Shown in pieces: positions 50,061-60,661 of a stretch of DNA of 64,000 nt. The notes beneath the pieces were generated by a model that was not told the DNA's origin, ran no database searches, and saw nothing but the letters and a program-made list of their open reading frames with translations. Location: contig JAIOAX010000006.1 in assembly GCA_019873645.1 (NCBI GenBank), positions 62,001-126,000 of the forward strand. The letters are read 5' to 3'. The stretch's first letter is position 1. Every line of letters starts with the position of its first letter. This stretch comes from Chloroflexota bacterium (lineage in GTDB: Bacteria > Chloroflexota > Anaerolineae > B4-G1 > SLSP01). Position numbers and translations under genes: made by a program.

Positions 50061-50192
50061 GTCGTTACGCGGTGTGTTTCTGTGGACAGGATTGATAGGA
50101 TTGACAGGATGAAAAAGCTCTTGCAAAGCCTTCTTCAATCCTGAAAATCCTGTTAATCCCTGTCAGAAAATGGCACGGTGCGTGACTCCTAT
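50061..50192. repeat. MITE-like short inverted-repeat element, copy 2
   Basis: GTCGTTACGCGGTGTG...GGCACGGTGCGTGACTCCTAT; matches 1750-1854. Confidence 0.8.
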
Positions 50193-51541
50193 CATATAGA
50201 AGCCGTAAACCACAGGGTTATGATGGAATGGGCCGGGCTGCTGGTACGCGCTGCCAGGCCGTGGTATTGTAGTGCGAACGGCAATGTCTGTTCGGTGCGG
50301 TTCATAACGACCACTGCAATCGTATTGTCCGGGTTGATGAAAGCCGTGGTTTCCAGCTCATCGGCGGTGCCGGCATGCAGGATACGTTCGGCGCCAGGGC
50401 GAATGTAGCGGGAGAAGTGCCCGATATAGTAAAATGAACTCTGGTAGAGCGGCTCACCCGCCTGCGTATCCACCAGGATAGGCGCACTGCAATAGTTCCC
50501 CACGTGATTGGGACCGCCCCGTTCATCCAGCAGCAAATTCCAATCCACCCAGCCCACCGTCCAGCGGTTCAGATCATTGATGATCGAACGGCCATACCGC
50601 TCACCCACACCCCATTCGCCGGTATGGGGACCACCTTCCTGGCAGCCCTCGGTGAACAGCAGCTGTTTATCTGGATAAGCCTCGTGGACGGCCAGCAGAT
50701 TGTCGAAATGGTCGCCCACGTACCAGTGAAACGCCGTCCCCCAGACATACTGCGCGGCTTCAGGATCATCATACACGACGCTGGCGCGGTCGTATAGTCT
50801 ATCGCGGTTGTGATCCCAGACCATCAGCCGCAAATGTCCCAACCCCTCACGTCTCAACGTTGGCCCCAAATAGTCGCGCACGAAGTCGCGTTCCTCTTCG
50901 GCGGTGTAGCGGCACGATTCCCAGGTCTGCGTGGCTTCCGGTTCATTCTGTACGGTCAGCCCCCAAAAGGGGATGCCTTCTTTTTCGTACTCATGCACAT
51001 AGCGACAGTAATAGCGCGCCCACACGTCACGACATTCCGGCTTCAGTTGACCGCCGTAGGGCATCTGGCCGTTGGTCTTCATCCACGCCGGCGGACTCCA
51101 TGGGGAAGCGAACAGTTTCAGAACGCCGCTTAGACGCAGTGCCTCCCTGATCATCGGTATAATGGCGGCCCGGTCGTGCTCGATGGAAAAATGCTCCAGC
51201 GCGAAATCGCCGTCCACGTCATCATAAGCATAATGCCCCAGGGAGAAATCACAACTGTTGATGGTGGTACGGCCCAGGGTGTACCCCAGTCCGGCATGCG
51301 GGTCGAAGTACGCTTGCATGACCTCGGCCTGCTTTTCAGGAGGCAGCTTTTGCCATGTGACCGCCGCAGCTTCGGTGAACGCCCCGCCAAAGCCTTCGAT
51401 TTTTTGAAAATGCCTGCGGGGGTCTACCGTGATCGTGTGCATTTCCGGCCGGATGGCTTCAAAAGGGATGTCAGGTTGTTCGGTCAGGCGGGCCGGGGTA
51501 TCTTTAGCCGTCAGTACACTATGGACAAGGCCAGCACCCAT
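50192..51541 (-). CDS. GH30 family glycosidase (glucosylceramidase-like)
   Basis: KIEGFGGAFTEAAAVTWQKLP, SPWSPPAWMKTNGQM, LTVQNEPEATQTWESC, LLFTEGCQEGG. Confidence 0.92.
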   Translation of the reverse strand: MGAGLVHSVLTAKDTPARLTEQPDIPFEAIRPEMHTITVDPRRHFQKIEGFGGAFTEAAAVTWQKLPPEKQAEVMQAYFDPHAGLGYTLGRTTINSCDFSLGHYAYDDVDGDFALEHFSIEHDRAAIIPMIREALRLSGVLKLFASPWSPPAWMKTNGQMPYGGQLKPECRDVWARYYCRYVHEYEKEGIPFWGLTVQNEPEATQTWESCRYTAEEERDFVRDYLGPTLRREGLGHLRLMVWDHNRDRLYDRASVVYDDPEAAQYVWGTAFHWYVGDHFDNLLAVHEAYPDKQLLFTEGCQEGGPHTGEWGVGERYGRSIINDLNRWTVGWVDWNLLLDERGGPNHVGNYCSAPILVDTQAGEPLYQSSFYYIGHFSRYIRPGAERILHAGTADELETTAFINPDNTIAVVVMNRTEQTLPFALQYHGLAARTSSPAHSIITLWFTASI

Positions 51542-51577
51542 ATTTTCCTCCTTTTCGATTTTAATTTTAGTCGGTTG

Positions 51578-53416
51578 TCAAGGCTGATTCTCAACCGCGA
51601 TATAAATTTCCTCGCTGTTCCAGAGCGTCCCGTAAGCGGTGGCATCGGGTTTCACCCCCCGCACCTCGGGGCGCGTGATGAACCAGAAAGGCCGCCAGGT
51701 CAGGAAAACGGTGGGCAAATCGTGAATCAGCAGCGCGTTCGCCTCGCGCAGTACCGCTTCCTGTACCCCGGGATCAATGGCCGTCAATGCGCGCCGACAG
51801 GCAACATCATACGCTTCCGATACGTAGCCGCTGAAGTTTTCGCCGATCCAATCATTCTCAACGGTGGGGATGCGGTCCGAAAGCCACCCCCCGCACACAT
51901 ACGGTAGTTCAACACGCCAGCCGAACAACGCCATCTGGTACGTGCGCCCAAACAGCGGGCTGACGGCGGCATTGGCATACAGAAGCTGCGGTTCGGTGGG
52001 ATAGGGTATCACGCCTACGCCACAGGTTTCCAGGTTCGCCGCAACGTGGGCCGCCGTGACAAAATACTGCGGCGTCAGATATAACGTCAGGCTCATGGGG
52101 GTGCCATCTTTGAAGCCGGTGACATTGTGTGCTTCGCGGATGCCGTCACCGTCCTCGTCGCGCCAGCCGACCTCATCCAGCAATGTTTGTCCCAGTTGGA
52201 GGTCGTAGGCCGTTTCTGTCAACGCCGTCGGGTCAAAAGCTGGATGCCCCGGTGGAATGAAGCCGCCGGCCGGCACAAAGGCCTGTCCGGCTGCCGTTTC
52301 ACTCAAGGCCATCCGGTCAATGCAGTGGGACAGTCCGGTGCGCACCCGGACATCCTGCAAGGGGGAGGGGACGCCATCAACGGGGGCCAGGTTAAAATCA
52401 AGCCGTAAAACCACCGGAGCCACATTGGCCCAAATCATCGCTTGCCCTTGCCCAAGCAAATCGGACCAGCTGCGCCAGTCGGTATTCATCACCGGATCGG
52501 GCAACAGGACATCACATTCCCCGGTCAGCAACAATTGTCCCCAGCCTCTGGCCGCGATTTTGGGGAAACGGAAGGTGATCTTTTTCAACCTGGGTGGCGT
52601 TCCGTTGTAGTAGGGATTGGGTTCCAGGCGCACTTCTCGCCCGGCCTCCCAGGCGACGATGCGGAACGGGCCGGTCGCCGGTGGGGTGCGATCTTCGAGG
52701 ATGTGCGCCAGGGTTTTGTCTTTCCAGCGATGCGCCGGCTGTGGCGGGAAAAGGAAACCGGGATAATCGGTACTCACATAGCCGGGAAGCCCTTCCCAAC
52801 GTGCCGTATAGGCGTTGACGGCGACCAAGCGCGCCGTGCGTTCCACCAGATTCCGCCAGCGCCCCTGCGTTTCCGCTGACTGCGCCAGGTAATACCCCAG
52901 GATGACATCGTCGGTTGTCAGCGGCATCCCGTCAGACCAGCGCAAGTCTTGCCGTAACGTGAAGGTGACGACCAACTGCGGCAAGATGAGCGTTTCATCG
53001 CCTTCGTTGGTCAGCACCATGCCGGTCGTATCCACATAGCGCGTGCCGGGAGGGACGGGGGTTTCACGGGTGAGCACATCGCCGGCCGCGAGTGAAGGAA
53101 CATGCTCGACCAGCCGCGCCTCCCAACGATAATCCACGCGCTCTACCGGCTCTTCGTAGAAAAGCGCCAGCAGGTCGTTGGCAGATGTTGAGGGCAAAAA
53201 AGGACTGGCATACTGTGGTTCCGTCGCACATACCACCAGTTCCTGGGGACGAGGCGTAGGGGATGGAATCGGCGTCCAGGTAGGAGGAACCGTTGCCGCA
53301 GGCTCAGGGGTTGCCGTCGCCGCAGGCTCAGGGGTACGGGAAGGTACCGTCGGTGTAGACCAACACGCCGCCAAGAGCAGGACAACAAAGCCGACAATCA
53401 CCGGTCGGCGAAGCAT
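51578..53416 (-). CDS. ABC transporter family-5 substrate-binding lipoprotein
   Basis: Lipobox LLAAC, Pro/Thr linker, LRQDLRWSDGMPLTTDDVILGYYLAQS. Confidence 0.88.
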   Translation of the reverse strand: MLRRPVIVGFVVLLLAACWSTPTVPSRTPEPAATATPEPAATVPPTWTPIPSPTPRPQELVVCATEPQYASPFLPSTSANDLLALFYEEPVERVDYRWEARLVEHVPSLAAGDVLTRETPVPPGTRYVDTTGMVLTNEGDETLILPQLVVTFTLRQDLRWSDGMPLTTDDVILGYYLAQSAETQGRWRNLVERTARLVAVNAYTARWEGLPGYVSTDYPGFLFPPQPAHRWKDKTLAHILEDRTPPATGPFRIVAWEAGREVRLEPNPYYNGTPPRLKKITFRFPKIAARGWGQLLLTGECDVLLPDPVMNTDWRSWSDLLGQGQAMIWANVAPVVLRLDFNLAPVDGVPSPLQDVRVRTGLSHCIDRMALSETAAGQAFVPAGGFIPPGHPAFDPTALTETAYDLQLGQTLLDEVGWRDEDGDGIREAHNVTGFKDGTPMSLTLYLTPQYFVTAAHVAANLETCGVGVIPYPTEPQLLYANAAVSPLFGRTYQMALFGWRVELPYVCGGWLSDRIPTVENDWIGENFSGYVSEAYDVACRRALTAIDPGVQEAVLREANALLIHDLPTVFLTWRPFWFITRPEVRGVKPDATAYGTLWNSEEIYIAVENQP

Positions 53417-53435
53417 AATGACCTCCTGGGAATCA

Positions 53436-53475
53436 CGAATTACGGATTACGGATTACGAATCACGAATTACGGCT
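53436..53475. repeat. AATTACGGATTACGGATTACGAATCACG repeat
   Basis: Same family as 13366-13402 and 28578-28610. Confidence 0.8.
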
Positions 53476-54483
53476 CAGGTATCCCAATAATCCCAACGTC
53501 AGGCCGGCAAGTAGCGCCAGGGCGACAAGTTTGTAGAGGCGTGAAGCCAGCACCAGCCCCAGCGTGCCGGCGACAGCGCAGAACGCCCAATAGACAAAGA
53601 CGATCGTGCGGGTTGAAAGGCCGGCGTCTTGCAGGCGGAAATGCAAATGGCGGCGGTCTCCCCGAAACGGGCTGACGCCGTGACGCCAGCGATCCAGAAT
53701 CGTCCACGCTACATCTACAATCGGGATGCCCATCACCAGCAGCACCGTGGCCACGCGCCCGCCGGCCACCAGACCGAGCGCGCCAAGCAGGTAGCCGAGC
53801 AGAAAGGCGCCGTTGCTGCCCATAAAGACGCGCGCCGGCGCGATGTTATACACCAGAAAACCCAACGCTGCCCCCAGCAACGCCAGCGTCTGCGGGATGA
53901 CGCTATATTGCCCCGCGCGGAACATGTGGATGCTCAACACGGCCGCCAAAATCGCCGCGACACCGGCGGCCAAACCGTCCAGACCATCCAGCCAGTTCAC
54001 GGTGACGATCATACCGGTCATCCAGAAGAGCGTCAGGGGGATGTAAACCAAAGTTGGCAGAACAACCAGGGTGTTGGTAAAAGGATTGTTGAAGCGTTCC
54101 AGGATGATCAATGTGCCGGCAGCAACGCCGGCGGCGAGGAGATAGCCGCCGTACTGCGCCCAGGGCGGTAAATCATAGCGGTCATCCACAAGGCCCAGCA
54201 CGAATGTCAGGAGGCCGCCGATCACCACACCCCAAAAGCGGCGTGTCTCGTTGGGATCCGCCGTGGGGATGGCATCCAGCCGCGAGATCGCCAGCGCGCC
54301 GAAGAACCCCGCCGCAATGCCGATTCCACCGAGTTTGGAGAGCACGCCCCGATGACGGCGGCGTGCGTCGGGATGCGCCACAATCTGCCAGCGGTGTCCC
54401 AACCACCCACCTAGCGGTGTGGCAACCAGTGCCAAAACGAAGCCCGTCAGCGTAATCAGGGCATACCGGCTAAACAGATTCAC
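53461..54483 (-). CDS. MraY/WecA-like UDP-sugar:undecaprenyl-phosphate phosphotransferase family
   Basis: HPDARRRHRGVLSKLGGIGIAAGFF, LGLVDDRYDLPP, NWLDGLDGLAAGVA, GDRRHLHFRLQDAGLS. Confidence 0.92.
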   Translation of the reverse strand: MNLFSRYALITLTGFVLALVATPLGGWLGHRWQIVAHPDARRRHRGVLSKLGGIGIAAGFFGALAISRLDAIPTADPNETRRFWGVVIGGLLTFVLGLVDDRYDLPPWAQYGGYLLAAGVAAGTLIILERFNNPFTNTLVVLPTLVYIPLTLFWMTGMIVTVNWLDGLDGLAAGVAAILAAVLSIHMFRAGQYSVIPQTLALLGAALGFLVYNIAPARVFMGSNGAFLLGYLLGALGLVAGGRVATVLLVMGIPIVDVAWTILDRWRHGVSPFRGDRRHLHFRLQDAGLSTRTIVFVYWAFCAVAGTLGLVLASRLYKLVALALLAGLTLGLLGYLSRNS

Positions 54484-54500
54484 GACCTTCCCCCAGGGAA

Positions 54501-55127
54501 TTAGCCGGTACCGAATTGCCGATCGCCGGCGTCGCCCAGGCCCGGTACGATGTAGCCATGCTCGTTCAGGTGGTCATCCACTGCCGCGACGTAAATATCC
54601 ACGTCCGGGTGCTGTGTCGTCAGTGCCTCAATGCCTTCCGGCGCCGCGATCAACCCCATAAACTTGATGCGCCGTGCGCCCCACGCCTTCAGGATTTCCA
54701 CCGTCTTCACTGCCGAACCGCCGGTCGCCAGCATCGGATCGAGGATCAGGCATACGGAGACTGTCGGGTGCACCGGCAGGCGGTTGTAGTAGGCCACCGG
54801 GCGCAGGGTCTGCTCGTCGCGGAAGAGGCCGATATGCCAGACTTCCGCCGCGGGCAGCATCTCCCAGATGCCTTCAACCATGCCCAGACCTGAGCGCAAA
54901 ATAGGGATCAGGCCGATCGGCTCCTTGAGGATATAGCCGGTCGTGGCGGTGAGCGGCGTCTCGATTTCGACAGGGGCGATTTCGAGGTCGCGGGTGGCTT
55001 CGTAAGCCAGGAGCAGGGTGATTTCTCGGATCAATTCGCGGAATTTTTTGGAATCGGTGTCTTTATTGCGCAGGTGGGTCAATTTATGCTTAACCAGAGG
55101 ATGATCAGAAACGAATACTTTAGCCAT
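54501..55127 (-). CDS. upp: Uracil phosphoribosyltransferase
   Basis: [52 protein letters not shown]. Confidence 0.96.
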   Translation of the reverse strand: MAKVFVSDHPLVKHKLTHLRNKDTDSKKFRELIREITLLLAYEATRDLEIAPVEIETPLTATTGYILKEPIGLIPILRSGLGMVEGIWEMLPAAEVWHIGLFRDEQTLRPVAYYNRLPVHPTVSVCLILDPMLATGGSAVKTVEILKAWGARRIKFMGLIAAPEGIEALTTQHPDVDIYVAAVDDHLNEHGYIVPGLGDAGDRQFGTG

Positions 55128-55325
55128 GCTTCTCCTTATAAAAAATATCAACGACTCTCCCGAAAAAATCCAATTCACCGCAGAGACGCAAAGAACGCAG
55201 AGGAAAATTCAGGTTTATATCAATAAAATTATTAATAAAATGCGAGAGACTTAATTTTATTGAACCCGACATAAAAATCTTTGCGCCCTCTGCGACTCTA
55301 CGGTGAGGTTTTTTAGTAGACTCAT

Positions 55326-55388
55326 CAACGAATTGATGCAACGAATTGATGCAACGAATTGATGCAACGAATTGATGCAACGAATTGA
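55326..55388. repeat. 13-bp tandem repeat (CAACGAATTGATG) about 4.8 copies
   Basis: Direct reading. Confidence 0.95.
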
Positions 55389-55409
55389 CTAAAGAAAAAA
55401 TCTTCTACT

Positions 55410-56258
55410 TTACTGCATCCAGCGGTGGATGAGGCTCTCTAATTGGCCATTGGTCTGCATCTCATTGAGGATGGCGGTGATCATCTCCATAAGCCGCCGA
55501 TCTTCTTTGCGCGCCGCAATCGCGTAAGGCTCATCGGTGACGGGCGGCAGCAGTACCCGCAGGCCGGGGGTCTGCGCCAGCGATATTTGCGCCGTCACGT
55601 TGTCCACGACCACCGCGTCTACCCGTCTGGCCGCCAGTACCGAGATGATCGTCTCCGCACTGTCGCCGGGCAACACCACCGGCGGCGTCTTCAGTGTAGT
55701 CTCCCAGCGTAACGCAAGCATGTGCGCCTCGGTCCCAAAAACTACCGCAACCTGCTTGCCCCCCAGATCGTTTACGCCGGTGATGGGAGAATCTGCCGGC
55801 ACCACCACCACAGCGCCGGCATTGAAATATGTCGGACTAAACATAAACGTCTGCGTGCGCGCCGGGTCGGGATACAGCGCCGAGATGATGATGTCGGCGC
55901 GACCGGCAGTCAGCGCGTCATACAGTGCGTCGTAGCCGGTGGTGACAAACTGTACATCCACCCCCAGCCGCGCAGCGATAACCCGCGCCAGGTCCACATC
56001 CAACCCGGTGACCGTCCCATCGCCATCTACGAACTCGAATGGCGGGAACGAGGGGTCAAGGGCCACCCGCAGCACACCCGCCGCTTGAACGCGTCGCAGG
56101 GCATCAGAATGGGACGGCGTGCAGGCTCCCAGTAACACAGCCAGCACTAACAGGAGCCGCGCCCATCTTGCACCATAACTACCCTGGGTTTCAACCGACG
56201 TTGGACGTACCTTCACAGGTCGGGGTATCTGCTTCATCGGTATCTCCAGATTTAGCAT
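55410..56258 (-). CDS. Family-3 (amino-acid type) ABC substrate-binding lipoprotein
   Basis: Lipobox LLGAC; LRVALDPSFPPFEFVDGDGTVTGLDVDLARVIAARLGVDVQFV. Confidence 0.9.
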   Translation of the reverse strand: MLNLEIPMKQIPRPVKVRPTSVETQGSYGARWARLLLVLAVLLGACTPSHSDALRRVQAAGVLRVALDPSFPPFEFVDGDGTVTGLDVDLARVIAARLGVDVQFVTTGYDALYDALTAGRADIIISALYPDPARTQTFMFSPTYFNAGAVVVVPADSPITGVNDLGGKQVAVVFGTEAHMLALRWETTLKTPPVVLPGDSAETIISVLAARRVDAVVVDNVTAQISLAQTPGLRVLLPPVTDEPYAIAARKEDRRLMEMITAILNEMQTNGQLESLIHRWMQ

Positions 56259-56709
56259 GCACCTGCAGCGCCCCTTCGATCGCCCGTGCCAGCATGTTGC
56301 TCATCAGCAACAACTGGATCAATTCGGACTCCACCTCCGGGTCGTTGGTAGGACGCACCCGCCAGGCCGATTCCAGAGCGGCGTCCATTTCTCGAAGATG
56401 CGTGAGCACATCCTGGATAACCCGATCCGGCTCCGTCGCCCGCCGGCGCAGCATCACCAGCGGCCCGCTGCCTACTCCCTGGATTTCCAGTTCGGCCCGC
56501 AACAGCGGGTTGAAGATTTCGAGGTCTTCCAGGCCGCCGATGATCTCAAAATCTCCATCGGTGGCAATGAGATACATAAACATTTCCAGGTTGATCTGGG
56601 ACATCAGTCCTTCAGCAACCAGCGCATTGTAAAGGTCAATCGCCGGGACAAGGATGTGATGTGACTGTGCCAAAAGTTGTGCTGTGCGTGTCGTGATCGG
56701 ATCTTTCAT
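56191..56709 (-). CDS. Hypothetical protein
   Basis: 172-aa ORF directly downstream of rarA; overlaps the next gene's 5' end. Confidence 0.65.
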   Translation of the reverse strand: MKDPITTRTAQLLAQSHHILVPAIDLYNALVAEGLMSQINLEMFMYLIATDGDFEIIGGLEDLEIFNPLLRAELEIQGVGSGPLVMLRRRATEPDRVIQDVLTHLREMDAALESAWRVRPTNDPEVESELIQLLLMSNMLARAIEGALQVHAKSGDTDEADTPTCEGTSNVG

Positions 56710-56712
56710 AGT

Positions 56713-58032
56713 TTATAACTTCGGTTTACGCCTTTCCAAAAATTCGAGAATCCGCTGTTCGTAGCCGTGCCCTTTGGGACGGAACCACCCTCCCGACACA
56801 CCCTGCGGCAGGTAGCGTTGTTCAACCCAGCCGTTGGGATAGGCGTGAGGATATTTGTACGCCGACGTTTGATCGCGTTCGCCGCGCAAAAGGGTATTGG
56901 GGTCGCGCAGGTAGGCCGGCGGGGGACTGTAACCGTGCTCTTCAAGATATTTGAGCGCCTCCCAATAGGCGCCCACGCTATTGGATTTATGGGAAGTCGC
57001 CAGGTAGAGCGTCGCTTCGGCCAGGTGGTACTGCCCTTCGGGCATGCCCACCCACTCGAACGCCTGGGCGCAGGCCATCACGACGGCAATCGCCATCGGC
57101 GAAGCCAGCCCTACATCCTCCGCCGCCGCGATGAGCAGCCGCCGGAAGATGAAACGTGGGTCTTCGCCCGCCGCAACCATTTTCGCCAGATAATAGAGCG
57201 CGGCATCGGGATCGGAGCCGCGGATGGATTTGATGAAGGCGCTGACGGTATTGTAGTGTTCGTCGCCCGCCTTGTCGTACTGCATGGCGCGGCGCTGGAT
57301 GGACTCTTCGGCGACGGCGAGGGTGATCCGTTGTACGCCATCCGCATCGGGCGGCGTGGATTCCACCGCCAGTTCCAGCGCGTTGAGGGCGGTGCGCACG
57401 TCGCCATCCGCCAGGTCCGCCAGGTGGTGCAAAGCGGCAGCTTCTACGCTGACGGCGCGCTTGCCGTAGCCGCGTTCTTCATCCTGGAGCGCCTGCCGCA
57501 GCAAGGCTTCGATTTGCGCGACCGTCAAGGGGACAAAGCGAAAGATACGCGAACGGCTGAGAAGCGGGGCGATGATGGAAAAGAACGGGTTTTCGGTCGT
57601 CGCGCCGATGAGGGTGATGGTGCCATCTTCGACGACCGGCAACAGGCCGTCTTGCTGGGCCTTGTTCCAGCGATGAATTTCGTCAATGGCAAGGATAGTA
57701 CGCTTACCGTACATTCCCCGGCGTTCCTGCGCCTCAGTCACGAGTTTGCGCAGGTCGGCTACCCCCGCCAGCACGGCGTTGAGCGTCTCGAAATGGGCGG
57801 AGGTGGTGTTGGCGATCACGGCGGCCAGCGTCGTTTTGCCCACGCCGGGCGGCCCCCAGAAGATGATGGACGAGAACAGGCGGTCGGTTTCGATGGCGCG
57901 GCGCAACAGGCGCCCCGGCCCAATGATGTGCTCCTGTCCGACGAATTCATCCAGTGTGCGCGGGCGCATCCGCGCGGCCAGCGGGGCTTCGCGGCGCAGT
58001 TGTTCCTTGCGGTTGTGCTCGAACAGATCCAT
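56713..58032 (-). CDS. rarA: Replication-associated recombination protein A (AAA+)
   Basis: MRPRTLDEFVGQEHIIGPGRLLRRAIETDRLFSSIIFWGPPGVGKTTLA, LAIDEIHRWNKAQQD. Confidence 0.95.
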   Translation of the reverse strand: MDLFEHNRKEQLRREAPLAARMRPRTLDEFVGQEHIIGPGRLLRRAIETDRLFSSIIFWGPPGVGKTTLAAVIANTTSAHFETLNAVLAGVADLRKLVTEAQERRGMYGKRTILAIDEIHRWNKAQQDGLLPVVEDGTITLIGATTENPFFSIIAPLLSRSRIFRFVPLTVAQIEALLRQALQDEERGYGKRAVSVEAAALHHLADLADGDVRTALNALELAVESTPPDADGVQRITLAVAEESIQRRAMQYDKAGDEHYNTVSAFIKSIRGSDPDAALYYLAKMVAAGEDPRFIFRRLLIAAAEDVGLASPMAIAVVMACAQAFEWVGMPEGQYHLAEATLYLATSHKSNSVGAYWEALKYLEEHGYSPPPAYLRDPNTLLRGERDQTSAYKYPHAYPNGWVEQRYLPQGVSGGWFRPKGHGYEQRILEFLERRKPKL

Positions 58033-58100
58033 AGTACCCGGGTTTATAGACAACAAGCTGGCGTTATTCTAGCCGCAAAAGCGCATTTGGCAAGGGATTG

Positions 58101-58230
58101 TTAGGGCTATCGCAATTGGCCGCTTCCGGCAACTGAATACGGCCTAAAGGCCGGGGAAAAAACGCCGCTTTAGCGGCCCAACAAACAGCACGACGGGACG
58201 AAGTTTTCCAAATGCGGTAGCGGTAGCCCT
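58101..58230. mobile_element. MITE-like element copy A
   Basis: TTAGGGCTATCGCAATTGG...CCAAATGCGGTAGCGGTAGCCCT with internal CGGCCTAAAGGCCG and GCCGCTTTAGCGGC palindromes. Confidence 0.8.
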
Positions 58231-58335
58231 GGGGATTGTCCCTGAAGAAGTGAATTTCAAGATGGGGTGACTTATCAAACCCGGGGCCTGGGAGATGTTC
58301 AGGCCGGTCTCCAGACGTGCTTGCGTATGCACCAC

Positions 58336-58374
58336 AAGACCTGACAGGTCGTAGAAGACCTGCCAGGTCTACAT
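58336..58374. repeat. GACCTGACAGGTCGTAGAAGACCTGCCAGGTC palindromic element
   Basis: Related to 37637-37678. Confidence 0.8.
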
Positions 58375-58401
58375 CACTCCTGCTAGAACGCTCCGTGGCA
58401 C

Positions 58402-60576
58402 CTAATTCACGGTGATCTCAAGCGTGGTTTTCAACAACGTCTTTTCGTCGGAACTGGGGCCGACCATAATCTGATAAACGCCCGGTTCCAAACGCCAGGT
58501 TTTGGTCTGTGGGTCATAGTACCGCAGCTCATCGAGCGGCACGGTAATGGTAACCCGGCGCGTCTCCCCGGCGGCGATGAATACCTTCTCAAACCCTTTG
58601 AGCAATTTCTTGGGCCGTTCCACCTGCGAATTTTCCATCCCGACATACACTTGCACGACTTCCTCACCGTCGCGTGCACCGGTATTGCTGACATTGACGC
58701 TCACTTCCAGGTTCTGACCGTTGCGCACGACGCCGGCATCCTGGTACGTGTAGGTGGTATAGCTCAATCCAAATCCAAAGGGATAGGCGGGCTTTAACTT
58801 CTTACGATCCAGTAATGTATAGCCGTGATACATATCGTAAGTGATCTCTTCGTCCGTGTTGCTGAAGTAGGGCAGGTGCTCGACGCGGGCGGGAATGGTG
58901 AAGGGCAACTTGCCGCTGGGGTTGACATCGCCGAACAGGACGCGCGCCAGGGCCATGCCGCCTTCCATGCCGGCGTACCAGGTGTAGAGGAGCGCTGGGG
59001 TCGTATCCACCCAATCCTCGATAAACAGCATGCTGCCGCCGATCATGCATACCACAGTATTCGGGTTAATGCCGGCAATTTCTCGAATGATGCGCCGTTG
59101 ATGCGGGGTGGGGCGCAGGTCGCGGCGGTCGCCGCCGGGCGACAACCCCTCCGGTGTTTGCGATCTGGCCGCGATGGGCTTCGCCAGCAATTTCAACAGG
59201 GCCGCCTGAAGCGGTTTCCCCATGTTCCGATAGCCGGCGCTCAGCGGTTTGAGCATCTCCTGCATCCCACCCGGCGAGACAAACTCTCCCTCGTCGTTGA
59301 AATCAGTGCCGATAATGACGATAATACAATCTACTTCTCTGGATAATTCCTTAACCTGTATGATGTCGGTTTCTGCTTGATGGTAAACTTCCACGTCCGG
59401 CCCCAGGTATTGGCGCAAGCCTTCCAGGGGTGTGATCACATAGGGCGGATAGACGCGGCTGGAGCCATGATCGCCGATATTTTCCTGCGTCGCCAGCCGC
59501 CCCACCACCAAAACGCGCTTCACATTCTTGGAGAACGGCAAGACCTGCCCTTTATTCTTGAGCAAGACCATGGACTTCTCGGCCACCTCACGGGCCAATG
59601 CCCTGTGCTCCGGGGCAGCCACCAGTGATTTGGGATATGCCATTGGATCAGGGGTGTTCATAAAGACCAAAACGGTCCGCAACACCCGCAAAGCGGCCTG
59701 GTCAACGACGCTCTCCGCCACCTCACCGTTTTGTACGGCCTTGAGCAGGTTGCGCTGGTAATGGATGGGCAATGGCATCTCCACATCCAGGCCGGCCTCA
59801 ATGGCCTTTTTGCCGTTGCGTATTCCAAAAATGAAATCCGAAATGGTGAATCCCTTGAAACCCCAATCGTCGCGCAGAATCTCGGTGAGCAGTAAGCGGC
59901 TTTCGCAGGCCTGCTCACCCCGCACGCGGTTGTAAGCGCCCATCACCGCAGCCGCGCCCGCCTGGACGATCTTCTTAAAATGCGGCAGGTAGACTTCATG
60001 CAGGGTACGGTCGTCGAGCTGCACGTTGACAAAGAAGCGGCTATTTTCGATGTTGTTGCACGCATAATGCTTGACGCACGCCATCACGTTATGTTCCTGT
60101 ACGGCCAGCGCGAGAGCTTTCCCCATCTCTCCTACCAGGAAGGGATCCTCGCCGTAAGTCTCCTGGGCCCGTCCCCAGGCCGGGTGACGCAACAGGTTGA
60201 CGCAAACGCCGCCGAAGAAGTTAGCGCCCAGGGCGCGGGCTTCCTTCCCGATCACGTCACCCACCCGTCTCTCCAGCTCGCGGTCGAAGCTGGCCCCGCG
60301 CGCCATCGCCACCGGGAAGCAGGTAGCATGGTCCATCACCACGCCGCGGGGCCCATCGGTGAACTTAATCGGGGGAATTCCCAGGCGTTTGACGCCGTTG
60401 GTGGCAATCGGCGTGGGGTTATAGGCATTCTTGTAACGGATCTGGTTGGCAAGCATATCCCAGTTGCCGTTAAGCAACCAGACCTTCTCTTTTAACGTCA
60501 TTGCTCGCAGGGTTTCTTGCGCTCTTACCTCGATTTCTTCGGGTGATAATGTGCATCGCGCCTCTTTGTTGAACAT
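58402..60576 (-). CDS. GH3 beta-glucosidase-like enzyme
   Basis: FTDGPRGVVMDHATCFPVAMARGASFDRELERRVGDVIGKEARALGANFFGGVCVNLLRHPAWGRAQETYGEDP; FTISDF nucleophile region. Confidence 0.93.
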   Translation of the reverse strand: MFNKEARCTLSPEEIEVRAQETLRAMTLKEKVWLLNGNWDMLANQIRYKNAYNPTPIATNGVKRLGIPPIKFTDGPRGVVMDHATCFPVAMARGASFDRELERRVGDVIGKEARALGANFFGGVCVNLLRHPAWGRAQETYGEDPFLVGEMGKALALAVQEHNVMACVKHYACNNIENSRFFVNVQLDDRTLHEVYLPHFKKIVQAGAAAVMGAYNRVRGEQACESRLLLTEILRDDWGFKGFTISDFIFGIRNGKKAIEAGLDVEMPLPIHYQRNLLKAVQNGEVAESVVDQAALRVLRTVLVFMNTPDPMAYPKSLVAAPEHRALAREVAEKSMVLLKNKGQVLPFSKNVKRVLVVGRLATQENIGDHGSSRVYPPYVITPLEGLRQYLGPDVEVYHQAETDIIQVKELSREVDCIIVIIGTDFNDEGEFVSPGGMQEMLKPLSAGYRNMGKPLQAALLKLLAKPIAARSQTPEGLSPGGDRRDLRPTPHQRRIIREIAGINPNTVVCMIGGSMLFIEDWVDTTPALLYTWYAGMEGGMALARVLFGDVNPSGKLPFTIPARVEHLPYFSNTDEEITYDMYHGYTLLDRKKLKPAYPFGFGLSYTTYTYQDAGVVRNGQNLEVSVNVSNTGARDGEEVVQVYVGMENSQVERPKKLLKGFEKVFIAAGETRRVTITVPLDELRYYDPQTKTWRLEPGVYQIMVGPSSDEKTLLKTTLEITVN

Positions 60577-60661
60577 GAATACGCCCTCCTCAAGATGGTT
60601 AGATAGAAGAGTTTGTTGAACATTATATCAGTAACAAACAATGAAGCAAATCTCACCACAG

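Noticed and set aside
55120-55380. 86-aa ORF MHQFVASIRCINSLHQFVDES...
   Set aside because: Made from tandem and dispersed repeats, overlapping upp's 5' end.
56767-58104. 445-aa plus-strand ORF
   Set aside because: Opposite strand of rarA, which has clear Walker motifs; composition (R/G/H-rich) typical of spurious antisense ORFs.
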